In this document: positions 45,595-57,400 of the stretch, one piece after another
Position numbering within the stretch: the stretch's first letter is position 1
How the letters are laid out: each line of letters starts with the position of its first letter
NCBI GenBank assembly: GCA_034620365.1
Contig: JAQGEQ010000071.1
Location: forward strand, 558,001 to 622,000
Source of the DNA: Pegea sp. RAD2-039
Taxonomy: Eukaryota; Chordata; Thaliacea; Salpida; Salpidae
Direction of reading: 5' to 3'
DNA length: 64,000 nt
Made by a program: the position numbers and the translations under genes
The notes under the pieces: generated by a model
Told to the model about the DNA's origin: nothing
Database searches by the model: none
What the model saw: only the letters and a program-made list of their open reading frames with translations

Positions 45595-46364
45595 TAACAC
45601 ACATTCTCACACTAATTTATTGATTTAAAAAAATCAACTTTCTCAAAAGATAAAAAAGAAACCAAAGAGCCTCAAATAATCTTTTACTAATTTTAAAACT
45701 TTAGCTGAAACTTTTTAATGACTTCTAACATTTAACAAATTAGTCCAATAATCACCTTGAAATAAGCAATCATTATGAGTACAGTCATTGACATATTTTA
45801 TATTTCACATCTTATATTTATATTTTATTAAACAAAATACTTTTTATAATAAATATCTAAAATTATCCGAATAATAAGCTTAACATTTTATTATAAGTTA
45901 TTACGATTTGTTATTAATACTGATTTTAAAATTTAATTAATTTTATATTTCAACTTATTAGAAAGTGACCAAAAAGCGAATGTAGAATAATAATGATCCA
46001 AAAATTAATAGTACATAAATTTTAGTAACTTTAAATCTTAATTTCTAAGTTAAAAAATAAATAAAGGGCTTTATTCAAATTTATTTCCTAAATTATTTTT
46101 CCTGAAAGTTAAATAACTTAAAAGCAAAATCTTCTAAAGTTTTTGATTATTTATCTATAGCAGCTTTAAAGGGCTCAGTATGGTGATTTAACATTATTGA
46201 TTTGTTAGACGTCTCAATTTGCTTTCACAATGAAGCATATATACATCAGCTAAATGTTTTCAGTCGGTTTTGGCTAAATAGCATTTTATACTAAAATTTT
46301 ATAGCATTTATTTATTGCATTTCAAGTTTCTGTAAGTTTTTAAAGTTTTCATTTTTAATCGATT

Positions 46365-46435
46365 GTTAAAGTGGTTGAGCCCTTGTTTTGGTTAACTACT
46401 TATCTTTGATATTTTTGTGTGGATTCGAATTCCTA
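46365..46435 (+). repeat. Possible tRNA-derived SINE head
   Basis: AGTGGTTGAGCCC resembles a polymerase III A box as found in leucine or serine tRNA genes, and GGATTCGAATTCC about 45 nt later resembles a B box. The parts between do not form a proper cloverleaf, so a functional tRNA is unlikely. A worn tRNA-derived repeat is the better reading. Confidence 0.3.
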
Positions 46436-48037
46436 CTGGTTGTCCAAGATACGGCAAATATATAACCAACCTATCTTTAAATCTGTCACTTTAATTAAAG
46501 TCTATGTGCAGGTAGAAAGATAGCATAGTTGTCATTTTGTTTATCAATAGTTTCTGCCTACGAAGCTTAGCTAATAATAAGTTGAAAAATTAAGATACAT
46601 AGGTATAACTAGATACCTCTGCAATAGAGTCCTTAATTATTTATTTTGATCTGTATTAGAGCTGGCAATTCGATTTTTTTAAACTTTTTTTCCACTTTAG
46701 TATTCTTTAAACTATTTTTTAGTTTTTTATTTATACTATTTCTTTAATTTTTATAAGCCACTGAGATTAGCAGATTTTATTTGGCAACACTTCAATCACG
46801 TTTCTCAATTTTAACTAACTTTTTATCGCACAGTTCTCTGTTTCTTCTGGTTATTAATTCATACCAGCATTTTTTAGTTCTTATTTATAAAGCTTGCTGT
46901 GAATAGACTAATTTCTTTCATTTATATTTTTACCTGTATGTGTATCACTTTCAGTTGCTTATTAAATGTCTTTAATGTTAAAATATTATCAATATATTTT
47001 ATATATATTAAATGGTTAAATATTGATGAGCATTTCCTTTTTCCTTAAATAAGTTATGTTCAGATTGTTTAAAATTATTTTAATGTGATAACTAAGTGAT
47101 AAATTTATATATATTTAGTTGCTTTATGAAAAACTAATTAAATCAAATAAATAAGAAAAAGTAATTTTCTTATTTTCTAAGAAGTATTTGTTTTTGTGTT
47201 ATTGATCATATTTCAACTTAATAATTGTTTGATTTAAAAATTGACTTTTTGCTATTGCATATATTAAATAATTTCTATAAAAACATGACTAGATATATAA
47301 TATATCTATTGTAGCTCCCTTTGAATATGTTATAAAAACTTATAACTATATACTTAAGTTTGTCTTGTAATAAAATTATTCTTTTATCTTACTTTGATAA
47401 TAAACTTGTTAAATCTTTCTAAATCATCTTTTACATTTTGTAATTTAAAATTTTTGTGTTTAATATATAAATTAATAAAGTAATTATTTTATATATATAT
47501 ATTCCTAATAAGCTCAATATCTTTTCTCAATTATAAAGAGAACTTATTTTAAATGATTGAATTTATAAGATTAATACTTCAAAATTAGTTTATCAGTATT
47601 TTCATTTTGCAGTTGTTTTATTTATTTTAAAAGACTGTTTAAATATTTTTTTATCTAGTTGTTATTTATAATTTAATTAAGTTATCAAACTATTAGTGGC
47701 TAAACTTTTGAGTACTTCAATTTTTTTTTAATTGGAGTGACTAATTTGTATTTTTTGGTCTTTTGCTTGTAATTCTTACATTTTGAATATTATAAATAAA
47801 TTCTATGTAGCTTGTGATTTATAAATTTATTTGTATTGGATTTTATCTTTGGTTTTTATAATATTGTATCTGATTATTTGTTGTTGACTGATTTGTTAAT
47901 TTTTTCTTGTATAAAACTATAATTCAAAAATGAAATAACATTTTTTGTTTCTTGTATTTGATTTTAAACTTCAATAAAGTGTATGTGCTAAGTCTAAAAA
48001 GTTTTTTTATTAATAAACTCTTTTTATAGATTACAAA

Positions 48038-49690
48038 ATGGATAAGCAACTATATGTTCTCTTTGAACATTCAACTGGGTATGCATTGTTTCATGTAGAC
48101 TCTGCTGAAGATATTGGAGCTCTTCTACCAGTAGTTGAGAAATCTATCACAGATTTTTCTTTGTTCGCAAACTCAGTCAAGTTAATAGCATTTTCTCCAT
48201 TTCAAACTGGTTTAAATGCACTGGACAACGCTAATTTTATATCAATGGGTATGCTTCATGATGACTTGAAAACTTTTTTGAATGCTTATGTTCCAAAAAC
48301 TGATGGTGTAATTCTTGGAGTCCAAGAAACATCTCTATCAGGAGCCATTAAAGAAAATCTCAATATCAGTTGTTTGTCAAATGATCTTGTATCTGAGGTC
48401 ATGAGAGGTTTAAGACTGCATTTTTCTAAAATGGTGCAAGGATTAACACTTAAGGGTGAAGAAAATGCTCAACTTGGTCTTAGTCATAGCTACTCACGAA
48501 GCAAATTGAAGTTTAATGTTCATCGTAATGATAATATGATTATTCAAAGTATTGCTTTGTTGGATCAGTTGGATAAAGATATTAATACTTTTTCTATGAA
48601 GGCTAAAGAATGGTATTGTTACCATTTCCCAGAACTTGTAAAAGTTGTTAGTGATAACTATTTGTTCTGTCAACTTGTGGCTCTTATTGGAGACCGTTGT
48701 CTTCTAACTGAAGATTCAATCGATGCTATCACAGAGATCACTCAAGATTCAGAAAAATCTCAAGCTATTCTGATTTCTTCCAAGCGATCTATGGGTATGG
48801 AGATTTCACAAATTGATTTAATCAATGTCAAACATTTTTGTGACCGGGTCATATCTCTGACAAAATATCGTCAGTCTTTATGTGAATATCTTCATAAAAG
48901 AATGAGTTCAGTTGCTCCAAATCTATCTGCTTTGATTGGTGATGTTGTTGGTGCTAGATTAATTTCTCATGCTGGTAGTTTGACCAACCTTGCTAAATGT
49001 CCAGCTTCTACTGTTCAAATATTGGGTGCTGAAAAAGCTCTCTTTCGTGCACTAAAAAAGAGAGGAAATACCCCTAAATATGGTCTTATTTTTCATTCAA
49101 GCTTTATTGGTCAAGCAGAATCTAAGAATAAAGGGAGAATTTCCAGATATTTGGCAAATAAAGCATCTATTGCGTCTCGTATAGATTGCTTTACTGAGTA
49201 TCCTAATTCCTTATTTGGCGAAAAGCTTAAAGAACAAGTCGAGTCAAGACTACTGTTTTTCAAAGATGGAATTAAACCCAAGAAAAATGTTGAAGTGATG
49301 AAGGAAGCACAACAGCTTTATGCTGATTTCATATCTGAAGAAAAATCAAAGGCTAAAGAAAACGTTGCTTCAAATAAGAAAAGCAAGAAGCGACACTCGA
49401 AGAAAGGTTCAGATGAGGCTTCACCACAAAAGATCAGTAAATCGGATGAAGTGGTTGATGAAAATGTTAAGACGCCAAAATCTGGAAAGAAAAAGAAGAA
49501 ATCTGCTCTAAGTGAGTCTGTTAGTTTGAATGGAGCTGATAATGATGAGGCTGTTGTAACACCCAAGTCTGGTAAGAAGAAGAAAAAAGTGAAAACTGAA
49601 GTCGAAAATGGTGATGATGCGACTCCCAAGTCTGCGAAAAAGAAGACACCAAAGTCTGGGAAGAAAAAAAAGAAAGTTATTTCTGAGTAA
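48038..49690 (+). CDS. NOP56: NOP56, box C/D snoRNP core protein
   Basis: A single open frame of 550 residues. NOP56 pairs with NOP58 and fibrillarin in nucleolar box C/D snoRNPs that direct rRNA 2'-O-methylation. The N-terminal domain begins [15 protein letters not shown]. The coiled-coil and Nop domain contain [49 protein letters not shown], then [39 protein letters not shown] and [18 protein letters not shown], all nearly identical to animal NOP56. The lysine-rich tail has several [10 protein letters not shown] repeats, as expected for nucleolar targeting. The coding part has no introns, unlike vertebrate NOP56, whose introns host snoRNAs. An AG acceptor 8 nt before the ATG indicates a leader intron or trans-splicing. 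Confidence 0.97.
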   Translation: MDKQLYVLFEHSTGYALFHVDSAEDIGALLPVVEKSITDFSLFANSVKLIAFSPFQTGLNALDNANFISMGMLHDDLKTFLNAYVPKTDGVILGVQETSLSGAIKENLNISCLSNDLVSEVMRGLRLHFSKMVQGLTLKGEENAQLGLSHSYSRSKLKFNVHRNDNMIIQSIALLDQLDKDINTFSMKAKEWYCYHFPELVKVVSDNYLFCQLVALIGDRCLLTEDSIDAITEITQDSEKSQAILISSKRSMGMEISQIDLINVKHFCDRVISLTKYRQSLCEYLHKRMSSVAPNLSALIGDVVGARLISHAGSLTNLAKCPASTVQILGAEKALFRALKKRGNTPKYGLIFHSSFIGQAESKNKGRISRYLANKASIASRIDCFTEYPNSLFGEKLKEQVESRLLFFKDGIKPKKNVEVMKEAQQLYADFISEEKSKAKENVASNKKSKKRHSKKGSDEASPQKISKSDEVVDENVKTPKSGKKKKKSALSESVSLNGADNDEAVVTPKSGKKKKKVKTEVENGDDATPKSAKKKTPKSGKKKKKVISE

Positions 49691-49950
49691 ACTTGGCAGA
49701 GAAATTTGTTGTTGCATCTCTTCAAGTTTTAAACGAATACATTTCTTTTAGTCAAATGCTTGTAAGATTACTTGTCAATTTTTTCATGTTAAAATTCATT
49801 GTTTAGAAAGTAGATGTTAATTCACTGAATCAACCTTTTAACTTGAAAAGATAACTCTAATCTTTTGATCATCAAGATTTTATATCAAAATGTATTTTGT
49901 TTTGAGCTTGATGTGATTTGGTGTACAATTGAAAGTCATCAGTGATAAAT

Positions 49951-49956
49951 AATAAA
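49951..49956 (+). terminator. Poly(A) signal of NOP56
   Basis: AATAAA about 260 nt after the NOP56 stop at 49688-49690. A shorter 3' untranslated region using a variant hexamer is possible. Confidence 0.45.
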
Positions 49957-52900
49957 AATGCCTGTAGTAACCTGCCAACTATGACTTGCTGGTTTAGAAC
50001 CAAAAATCTAAGTGTGTTATAATTTGATTTGACATGGTATCTTCCTAAACTTTGATGAGCATGTGATTAGTTTTGCAATATATATTCTGTGGCTTTCAAT
50101 TCAACATTTCTAGTGTATAATGAAATGGAATGTTAAAAGCTGTCAGAGAATTGATCAAGTTTCAAACTAGTTGGAAGCAGTAATCTTATTACCTCATTTA
50201 GCTAACTTTAAGGTGAAAGTAGTCAATTTGCTCAGCTACCCAAGTTACTGAAAAGAGGTTTACATCTACTGTAAAGATGTATCAAAAATTGAAATAAGAA
50301 AGTTCTTTCTTTAATAACCGTTAAGTTTGTAGATAAACTAATAGTACATGATTACGTTTTTAGTATCTTAATTTAAGTGGTAAACTACTAAAATTGTCAA
50401 TTTATTTTGTAAATAATCACAATAAGCAGAAAATTTCTTACAGTATTAGTGTTTATGTGAAGTACAATCGCACTGATGCTAGTTTGCAACAAATGTCTGT
50501 CAGTTGAAGTCTAGTATATTGATTTTTTATTTTAACCATTCCACTGAAGGATGCCTCACTTGGGTTACGTCAAAGAATACGTTAGCAATCCTCGGAGCAT
50601 CACTATCAAATTGGGACGTTTCCTTGGAACTCGTAGAGTTACAAATAATCGTAAAATAGAGTTCCACCCTGTTTATCATCTACCTTATTTTTACTTAGCA
50701 GTACAATTCTAAAAAAGTCTTGTGAAAAATTCAAAATATAGTACTGAAAGAATTTGAGACATGTTTTAGAAGTAAAATACAATTTTTAAAAAGCAAATAA
50801 ACATTTTTATGTTCAAGCAAATATTTTAAATAACCATTAAACACTTATTAACAGTAGTGAAGTTGGTAGTTCAAAATTTTAAGTTTCAGTGTACAGAGCA
50901 TCCCATAAGTTTCATGAAGTTAAATCTTAATAATTATTTGAAAATCTTATACATTCAAAGAATATTCAATGGTTTAAATGATCTACTTCTTAAATTACTT
51001 CCCATACTATAGATTCCACTTCCGAATTTGTAGCAACCTGTAAAAAATATTTTAAGTAATATTGCAGCTGAATAATTAACGAACATATTAAACATCTTTG
51101 CAAACTGCCCCCTGCATAATTGCTTCCAGCTTTGAAACCATATCTAGCAGTAAAAATTAACGCCAAATATTTTATCAAATGGAGTCTGCTTTTATGAAGT
51201 TGTAATTTCAGTAAATGGTATTCAGTTAGGTTTCTATATTTTTTTCCAATTTACTTGGCTAACAACAATTTTTTTTAGATCTGTATAACTGTTGTATGCA
51301 TTTTAATTTTTGACACTTATTTGAAAGTTCGTTGTATAATGATAGAGCCTTAGACTTTTTTAGTCAAAAATACTCAAGCTTTGCTTGATAGGATAAAAAT
51401 GAAAATCAGTACGTCACGTTATCGGTAATGGTGCCTATATTCTTCGAAAATAACTTAAATAGTGAAAACATTATACGTTACCTCTTGTGCAAGAATTAGA
51501 ACTTTCGTGAGGAACTCGACAATCCAATGAAAACCCAGTTGGGTTGATTCAACTGTAAAACTTCTCAGTCATAAAGATTGAAAAAAAATATTTTTACAAC
51601 TGAATTTTACAGTTATTGCAGACAAGGTCTACTATCTCAAGTGGTTCATGTTTTTAAATGCTTTATCGTAGACTAGTTATGATATTCTTTTTCTAGATGT
51701 TTTTTCACAGCTTGTCAGATTATACAACCAATTTGATGATATTAACTTTGATAGATTACTACAAACTTATTGTTTTTTAGTTTGACATAGATATATGATC
51801 TGTATAATTCGATTGTATTATTTAGTTTTAAACCTTTTAAATAATAATTTGTTAAATTACATTCTGCTGAATATAGAAATTTTTGTTTTAAATTTCTAAT
51901 AAATTTTGTTTATACTATAATTTTGTATTTTCATTCAAGAAAAACTATTTTTAAATTTTAATCTTTAGCTATAATTATATTTTATTACAACGAAACTATA
52001 AACTGATTCGCTAACTAGCGCTGTTTACTTTTTATTTGTAATCTTTATTTCATTCTCTTTTTATTCACTCGTTTTTTTTGCGATTGTTTGAAAGGGAGTT
52101 TTAAGAATTTTCACAACGAGTTATTCAGCCAATTTACTACTACGGTTTCAACGCTGATATACATTAGTGTTTCTGATCATATTATAAATGTTGTATATGT
52201 TTCTTTAATTATTACACTGCGTAAATTGAAACAGTTAGTTAAAAAGAATATTTGAAAACGCTTTTAATTATTTTTGCAAGTTGAATTCAGTTGATTTTCT
52301 ATCAATTGAGATATTAACTTGTTTCTCTATGATTAATGAGTTTTGAAAAAATGTTTGTATCATTTTGTTGCTCATGATAAATTAAATGAAAAGCTGATAT
52401 ATTAGTGTACAATATAAGGTTAGTTTATACTTTATAAAGTATTTTTTTAATTTAGTTAATAATTATTGGTAATGAATTTTATTATTATAATGAATTATTA
52501 GGAACATTTTTTGTAGTAATAATAAGTAATATAATAAGTAGAAATTATTTGTAAATATTTTGTATGTTGTTGTAATTTTATCATGTTGCAAACAAAACAT
52601 TACTATTTAAGTTTCACCTTTGAAAATAGAATGTTAGGTCAGATGTTTGGTGAAAATTTTGAAGTTTGTGTGCTTTGTAGCTAAACTATGCAACAATTAA
52701 AATGAAACCTTTAAATGATAATTTGATATTTACTCTGAAAAGTTTATTTTATTTTTTTATATGCTAGCATTGAGTTTATAACATTACTTCAACTGAAAGT
52801 ATGTTATTGCATAATAGATTTGAAAGCAAGTCCAGTTTCAAGCTGTTAATCATATAAAACTCAAGTTATGTTAAACTGTAGTACTTAAGACTTTTTCATT

Positions 52901-54487
52901 ATTTTTCTGCAGTTCTATTGTTATTTTTTTGATTTAAAAGCCTTTATAATTTGTTATCTGCAGCCATGCGTTAAATAAATAACTATTTTGTGTAGTAAGA
53001 AAGAATTATATCTTAAGTTCATCTATTTGAACATAAGATAACTATATAAAGCTAATCTTTAAAATCTTTTTTGTTTATTATTGCTTATATAAATATGTTC
53101 ATATTTTCAATATTATTTGACTATAAGTTTTAAGTATTTATTGTTTATCCTGTTTATTTTAACACTTGTCATTTACAACATATTTATTATTTGATTTTAT
53201 TTATTACTTGCCTTTAAACCAAGAGAAAGTATATTTAATAAAATATTTATTTTCTTGTTTTTTTTAGAACTTTTTATTTAAATATTTAAGAAAACTTTAT
53301 GTTTGTTGAATATACTAATAATTGAAGAAGTTATAAACTTATGGAAAAGCGGGTTCTTATGTATGTAAGTAGAATTATTTTATGTTGCCATCAATAATTA
53401 AAAACTTTTTAAATATGTACTGAAATGAGATAATAATAGGTTTGTATGTTGCTCTAAAATTTGAATAAATTTTATACTATAAAACAATGTTTATATTATT
53501 CATATTTATAATTATAAATATATTTTTAATATTTATTTCTATTTTTTGGATTTTAACAAAACTTTGCTACTTTTTTAGCTTTTGGTTTTAAATATAAATA
53601 TTTCATAATTTCATAAGAAAATATTTGGTCTTATAGCAGGAACTTTGATTTGTTAAATTCTATAAACTATAAGGTTTTTAAACCACAATAGTTCAATAAA
53701 GGTTGGTGGGGTCAAATAAATTCTTTATCCTACAAAACAAGGGCAGAAAAAACTATAAAACAGATCAATCTTGTGCTAATGTTGACATGGTGGTCATAAG
53801 TAATAAGGCTTTACTTGCTTTTAGCAGATACATAGTTGTAAGCACCAACTAAAATAGATGTATATACCCCTTAAACAACTAATTTATCATGTAAATAAAA
53901 GAAAACAAAAAGTATTCTGCTTACAATGATTTATTCTTTAAGATTGCTTGGCTTGTGTTATTTTAACAAAATTCTAAAATAATCAATTATACATCAAATG
54001 GATTTTATGAAGTTGTAGTTTCTGTAAAGTTTATATTATTTATTAAATGAATTCTTTGCATAATCATTTAAAAAAATAAGTTGATCTTTTTGGTTTACTA
54101 TAACTAGGTTTACTTTTAATTTTCATAAAATAATTTAATTTTGACCTGGATAGAGAACTTTGCATTTATGTAAGTTCTCTCACTTATGTAATCTTTTTAT
54201 TTTCATCAGCTTGAGTGCTCTTATGTTAAAGTATGCTTACTTATACATATCCTTATTAGTTTTCAAGTAATAGTTTTATTTACATCTTTTTGACTCTATT
54301 CACAATTGTTTTCATTGAATTTTATAGAATTCTAATATTGTGAGATATTTTGCTTTTTATTGATACATGTGATTACATTATGTTTAAAATAGTAGCAAAA
54401 ACAATTAGACCAATTTGTTAGTTTATTTTATTTTTTTTAAACTTATATTTTTATAGAAAAAGTTAGTCCAAAGTAAATTGACAAAAG
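49957..54487. other. AT-rich intergenic stretch with one doubtful 53-codon ORF
   Basis: No conserved gene seen. A 53-codon open frame at 50551-50712 on plus (MPHLGYVKEYVSNPRSITIK start) is richer in GC than its surroundings. It looks faintly coding but matches no family I know. TTTTTATAG (AG at 54455-54456) precedes the NDST start by 31 nt. Confidence 0.4.
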
Positions 54488-57400
54488 ATGTGGAAAAAGT
54501 TTAGAAAGTTAAAAAAGCCGAGAAACTTATTTTTTATTGGAGTTTTACTTGTACTATTCTGCATCTACTACTTATATTCAAGACTTCATCTCAAAGAGCT
54601 GGAAGTGAATGCTTATGAAAACTGGGTGACTCCTAAACAAGATTGCTCTAGAAGAGATGTAATTATGTGTAGTTAATGAAGTACTTGATCTATTTTTGAT
54701 TATCAAACTTACCATGAAAAACTACTAAAACTTGTTCTTTGTTTGTTTTATATACTAGAATGAATTAGGACGTTATGGTCAAGCAACAAAATTATCTAAG
54801 TCTTTTACGAGACAAAAAGCATTAGTATTCTTGTGTTATGCAAGATCCCAGGTTTGGATTTTTTCAAACAACAATTTTAGTGTTTTAGTATTTGTTTAAT
54901 TTTCTTATTTCTAGGTGTCAAAAGAAATTATAACAATTTTAGAATCAGTAAGATTCAAGTTTCATGTTATTTATGGAGAAATAAAGAAACTTCCGAACTT
55001 AACTGATGATGATAAGGTTTGATAATTACTACTTTTGTGTTCACATATCTTAAAATTAGAATAAATTGAACTTACTGATTTGGTGGTTGGACATATTCTT
55101 CACTGAACAAAGATTTTGTAAACTATCTAAATAGTTTCAAATGTTAAAACAGTAGTCAAAACTTATTGAATTGTCTGCATATGCTGCAGGGAAAATATGC
55201 CATCATCATATTTGAGAGCATGACGATGTACCATGATATGGCTAAATGGAGTAAAGATGTTCTAATCAAATATTCTCAAGAATATCAAGCGGGTCTTTTA
55301 TTCCTTCTTAAGCCACAAAAATTAAAAGGATACCGTCTTGAAGAGAATGATGATTTTGTGAAGGTTTGCCTGATTTTCACACAAATATTTTCAAACTTTT
55401 GATCATGAACACAATATACCGATCATCACAGATGAAAGACTATCCTCTGAGATATGTATCAGGAGTGCCAATAAAAAACTATGAGTTGAACGCTTCATCA
55501 CCAGTTCTTCGTATCGCTAAAGCTGGAAGAGTGGTAATGATATTGTTGACAAGCTTGTAGCAAGTTTATTCAGAACTTCCATATTATGACAGTGGGAAGA
55601 AGAGATGGCATTTGCTCATGAATGGACCGTGTTTCAGTTTGACCACCCAACTTTTACAGCTGTGTCTTATGCATCTTTAATGGATCCTAACAAAGTGACG
55701 TCACCGAAGAAACGATCTCGGTAAAACTAAATTGTTTTTGATAAAACTTTAGTATATATTTTGGTACTAACAGAAGTTTATTTACATATATTTATAAATT
55801 TACATAAATTCATTTTTAAATATTTTGTTTTCTTCTATAAATAAACTGAAGTTGTTTCTAAAAAAAGAATTAAAACTACTTTCAACTAAATAGCTATTAT
55901 TAAAAATTTTATCGATAAGCTATTAATGGTACAAAAGCCTAACCTTGCAAAAGGTCATATGTAATTTATTGGTTGTCAGGCGGAAATCTAGTCGAGTGCT
56001 ATTTGCACCTATTGAAGAAAATGCAAATCCTTCACAGGTAATCTTTTCCTTATTGATGCTTGCAACAATTTTATTTTAAATAGACAGTTAGTTACTATTT
56101 GCAATGCTGTAAGTTGAAGATATTTTGCTTTTTGGTGGTTCAACCTTTGTCTTTGTGTTTTATTTTAGAATGTAGAAGAGATGAAGAAAAAAGTTGATAA
56201 GTTCCCAATCATGGTTCGTGACCGAGGCTTGATAGACGGAGTCGAGAAAATCGTGATAGGGGGAGGCTTCGGCTTTTGGCTTCACAGGTAAATAATTGAA
56301 ATGTTTGAAAGTGACTGAATCTGAGAGGGTTTCTAGTTGGGATAAGTAAAAATTGTTTTGTAGAGTTCTATTTCTTGATGCGATCTCACATTTGTCACGT
56401 GGCAAGCTTTCCATTTCACTTCATCGTTATATACAAATTGATATCGATGATATGTTTGTAGGATCTGTCGGTTCTCGGATGAAACGAGAGGATGTTGATG
56501 TAAGATGCACTTGTGATTGATTTTCTCATTTAATAATATTTCAAATAATATATTCTTCTAGTTTTTTGTTTCTTATTTTGCAAATCTTTCTTTTTCTAGG
56601 CTCTCGTGGACTTCCAGCAGAAGATTCGTCAGAAATTTATTTCTAATTTCACTTTTCAACTCGGCTTTTCCGGCAAATTCATTTTTCGAGGTAATTAAGG
56701 TTTTCAAACTAAAAAGCAAAAATCAAATTATGAATCGTCAAATCAGTTAAAGTGATCTGAACTTGACTCCTCGTTCCTATTAACAAGTATCTTCAACTCA
56801 CTTGTTGTTAAAATTAGTTTTTATCGAAATCTTCAACTCTTTCAACATCAACTTGGCAAATATTCAAATTAAGCGCGATATCACCTTAATTCGAAATGAC
56901 TCAACTTTTGTTGATGAATGAATAATTTATTTTCTTCATCTACATCGTTACCATCCCTCTGTTATGATCTCATGAAAATGTAGTTTCGAGAAGTTGAAGT
57001 GAACTGATTAGATTTTGAGCAAATACTTCAGTCGGTCTAGTTGCATGATAAGAACTTTGATTCAATCTGACGACTATATAAGAAGCTACTTGTATCAACT
57101 TGATTTCTAAAAACTCCTCATCAATAAAACCAAATCCGCAGAAATTTGATAGACAAGTCATCCATGGTGGTCGAGTAGTTTTGCGTGCAGCGAGCCACTT
57201 ACCTCGCATATGCTCTTCATCATAACTACTGTTTGATTTCGTTCAGTTAAATATACATAAAAGTACTCAAAGAATTTCAAATTGTTGAAAAGCTTCCAAA
57301 TATATTGATTGAAGTCATACACTGAAGATTCACAAAATCACAACAGAGATTCTGTTGTAATTGTCATGGTTGAAATGATTCTTCAATTTCTAGATCACCG

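Larger units (their letters stand above)
44181..48037. other. AT-rich intergenic stretch with retroposon remnants
   Basis: Lies between divergent genes (vWA on minus, NOP56 on plus). It holds a probable LINE or SINE tail at about 45527-45594 and a weak tRNA-derived element near 46365-46435, listed separately. CATATTTTCAG (AG at 44201-44200 on minus) precedes the vWA start by 19 nt. TTTTTATAG (AG at 48028-48029) precedes the NOP56 start by 8 nt. No other gene was recognised. Confidence 0.5.

Noticed and set aside
46365..46435. Functional tRNA gene
   Set aside because: A- and B-box-like sequences are present, but no acceptor stem or anticodon arm forms; kept only as a possible SINE.
49318..49725. 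Phenylalanine-rich minus-strand open frames at the end of NOP56
   Set aside because: They are the complement of the lysine-rich NOP56 tail and have no independent features.
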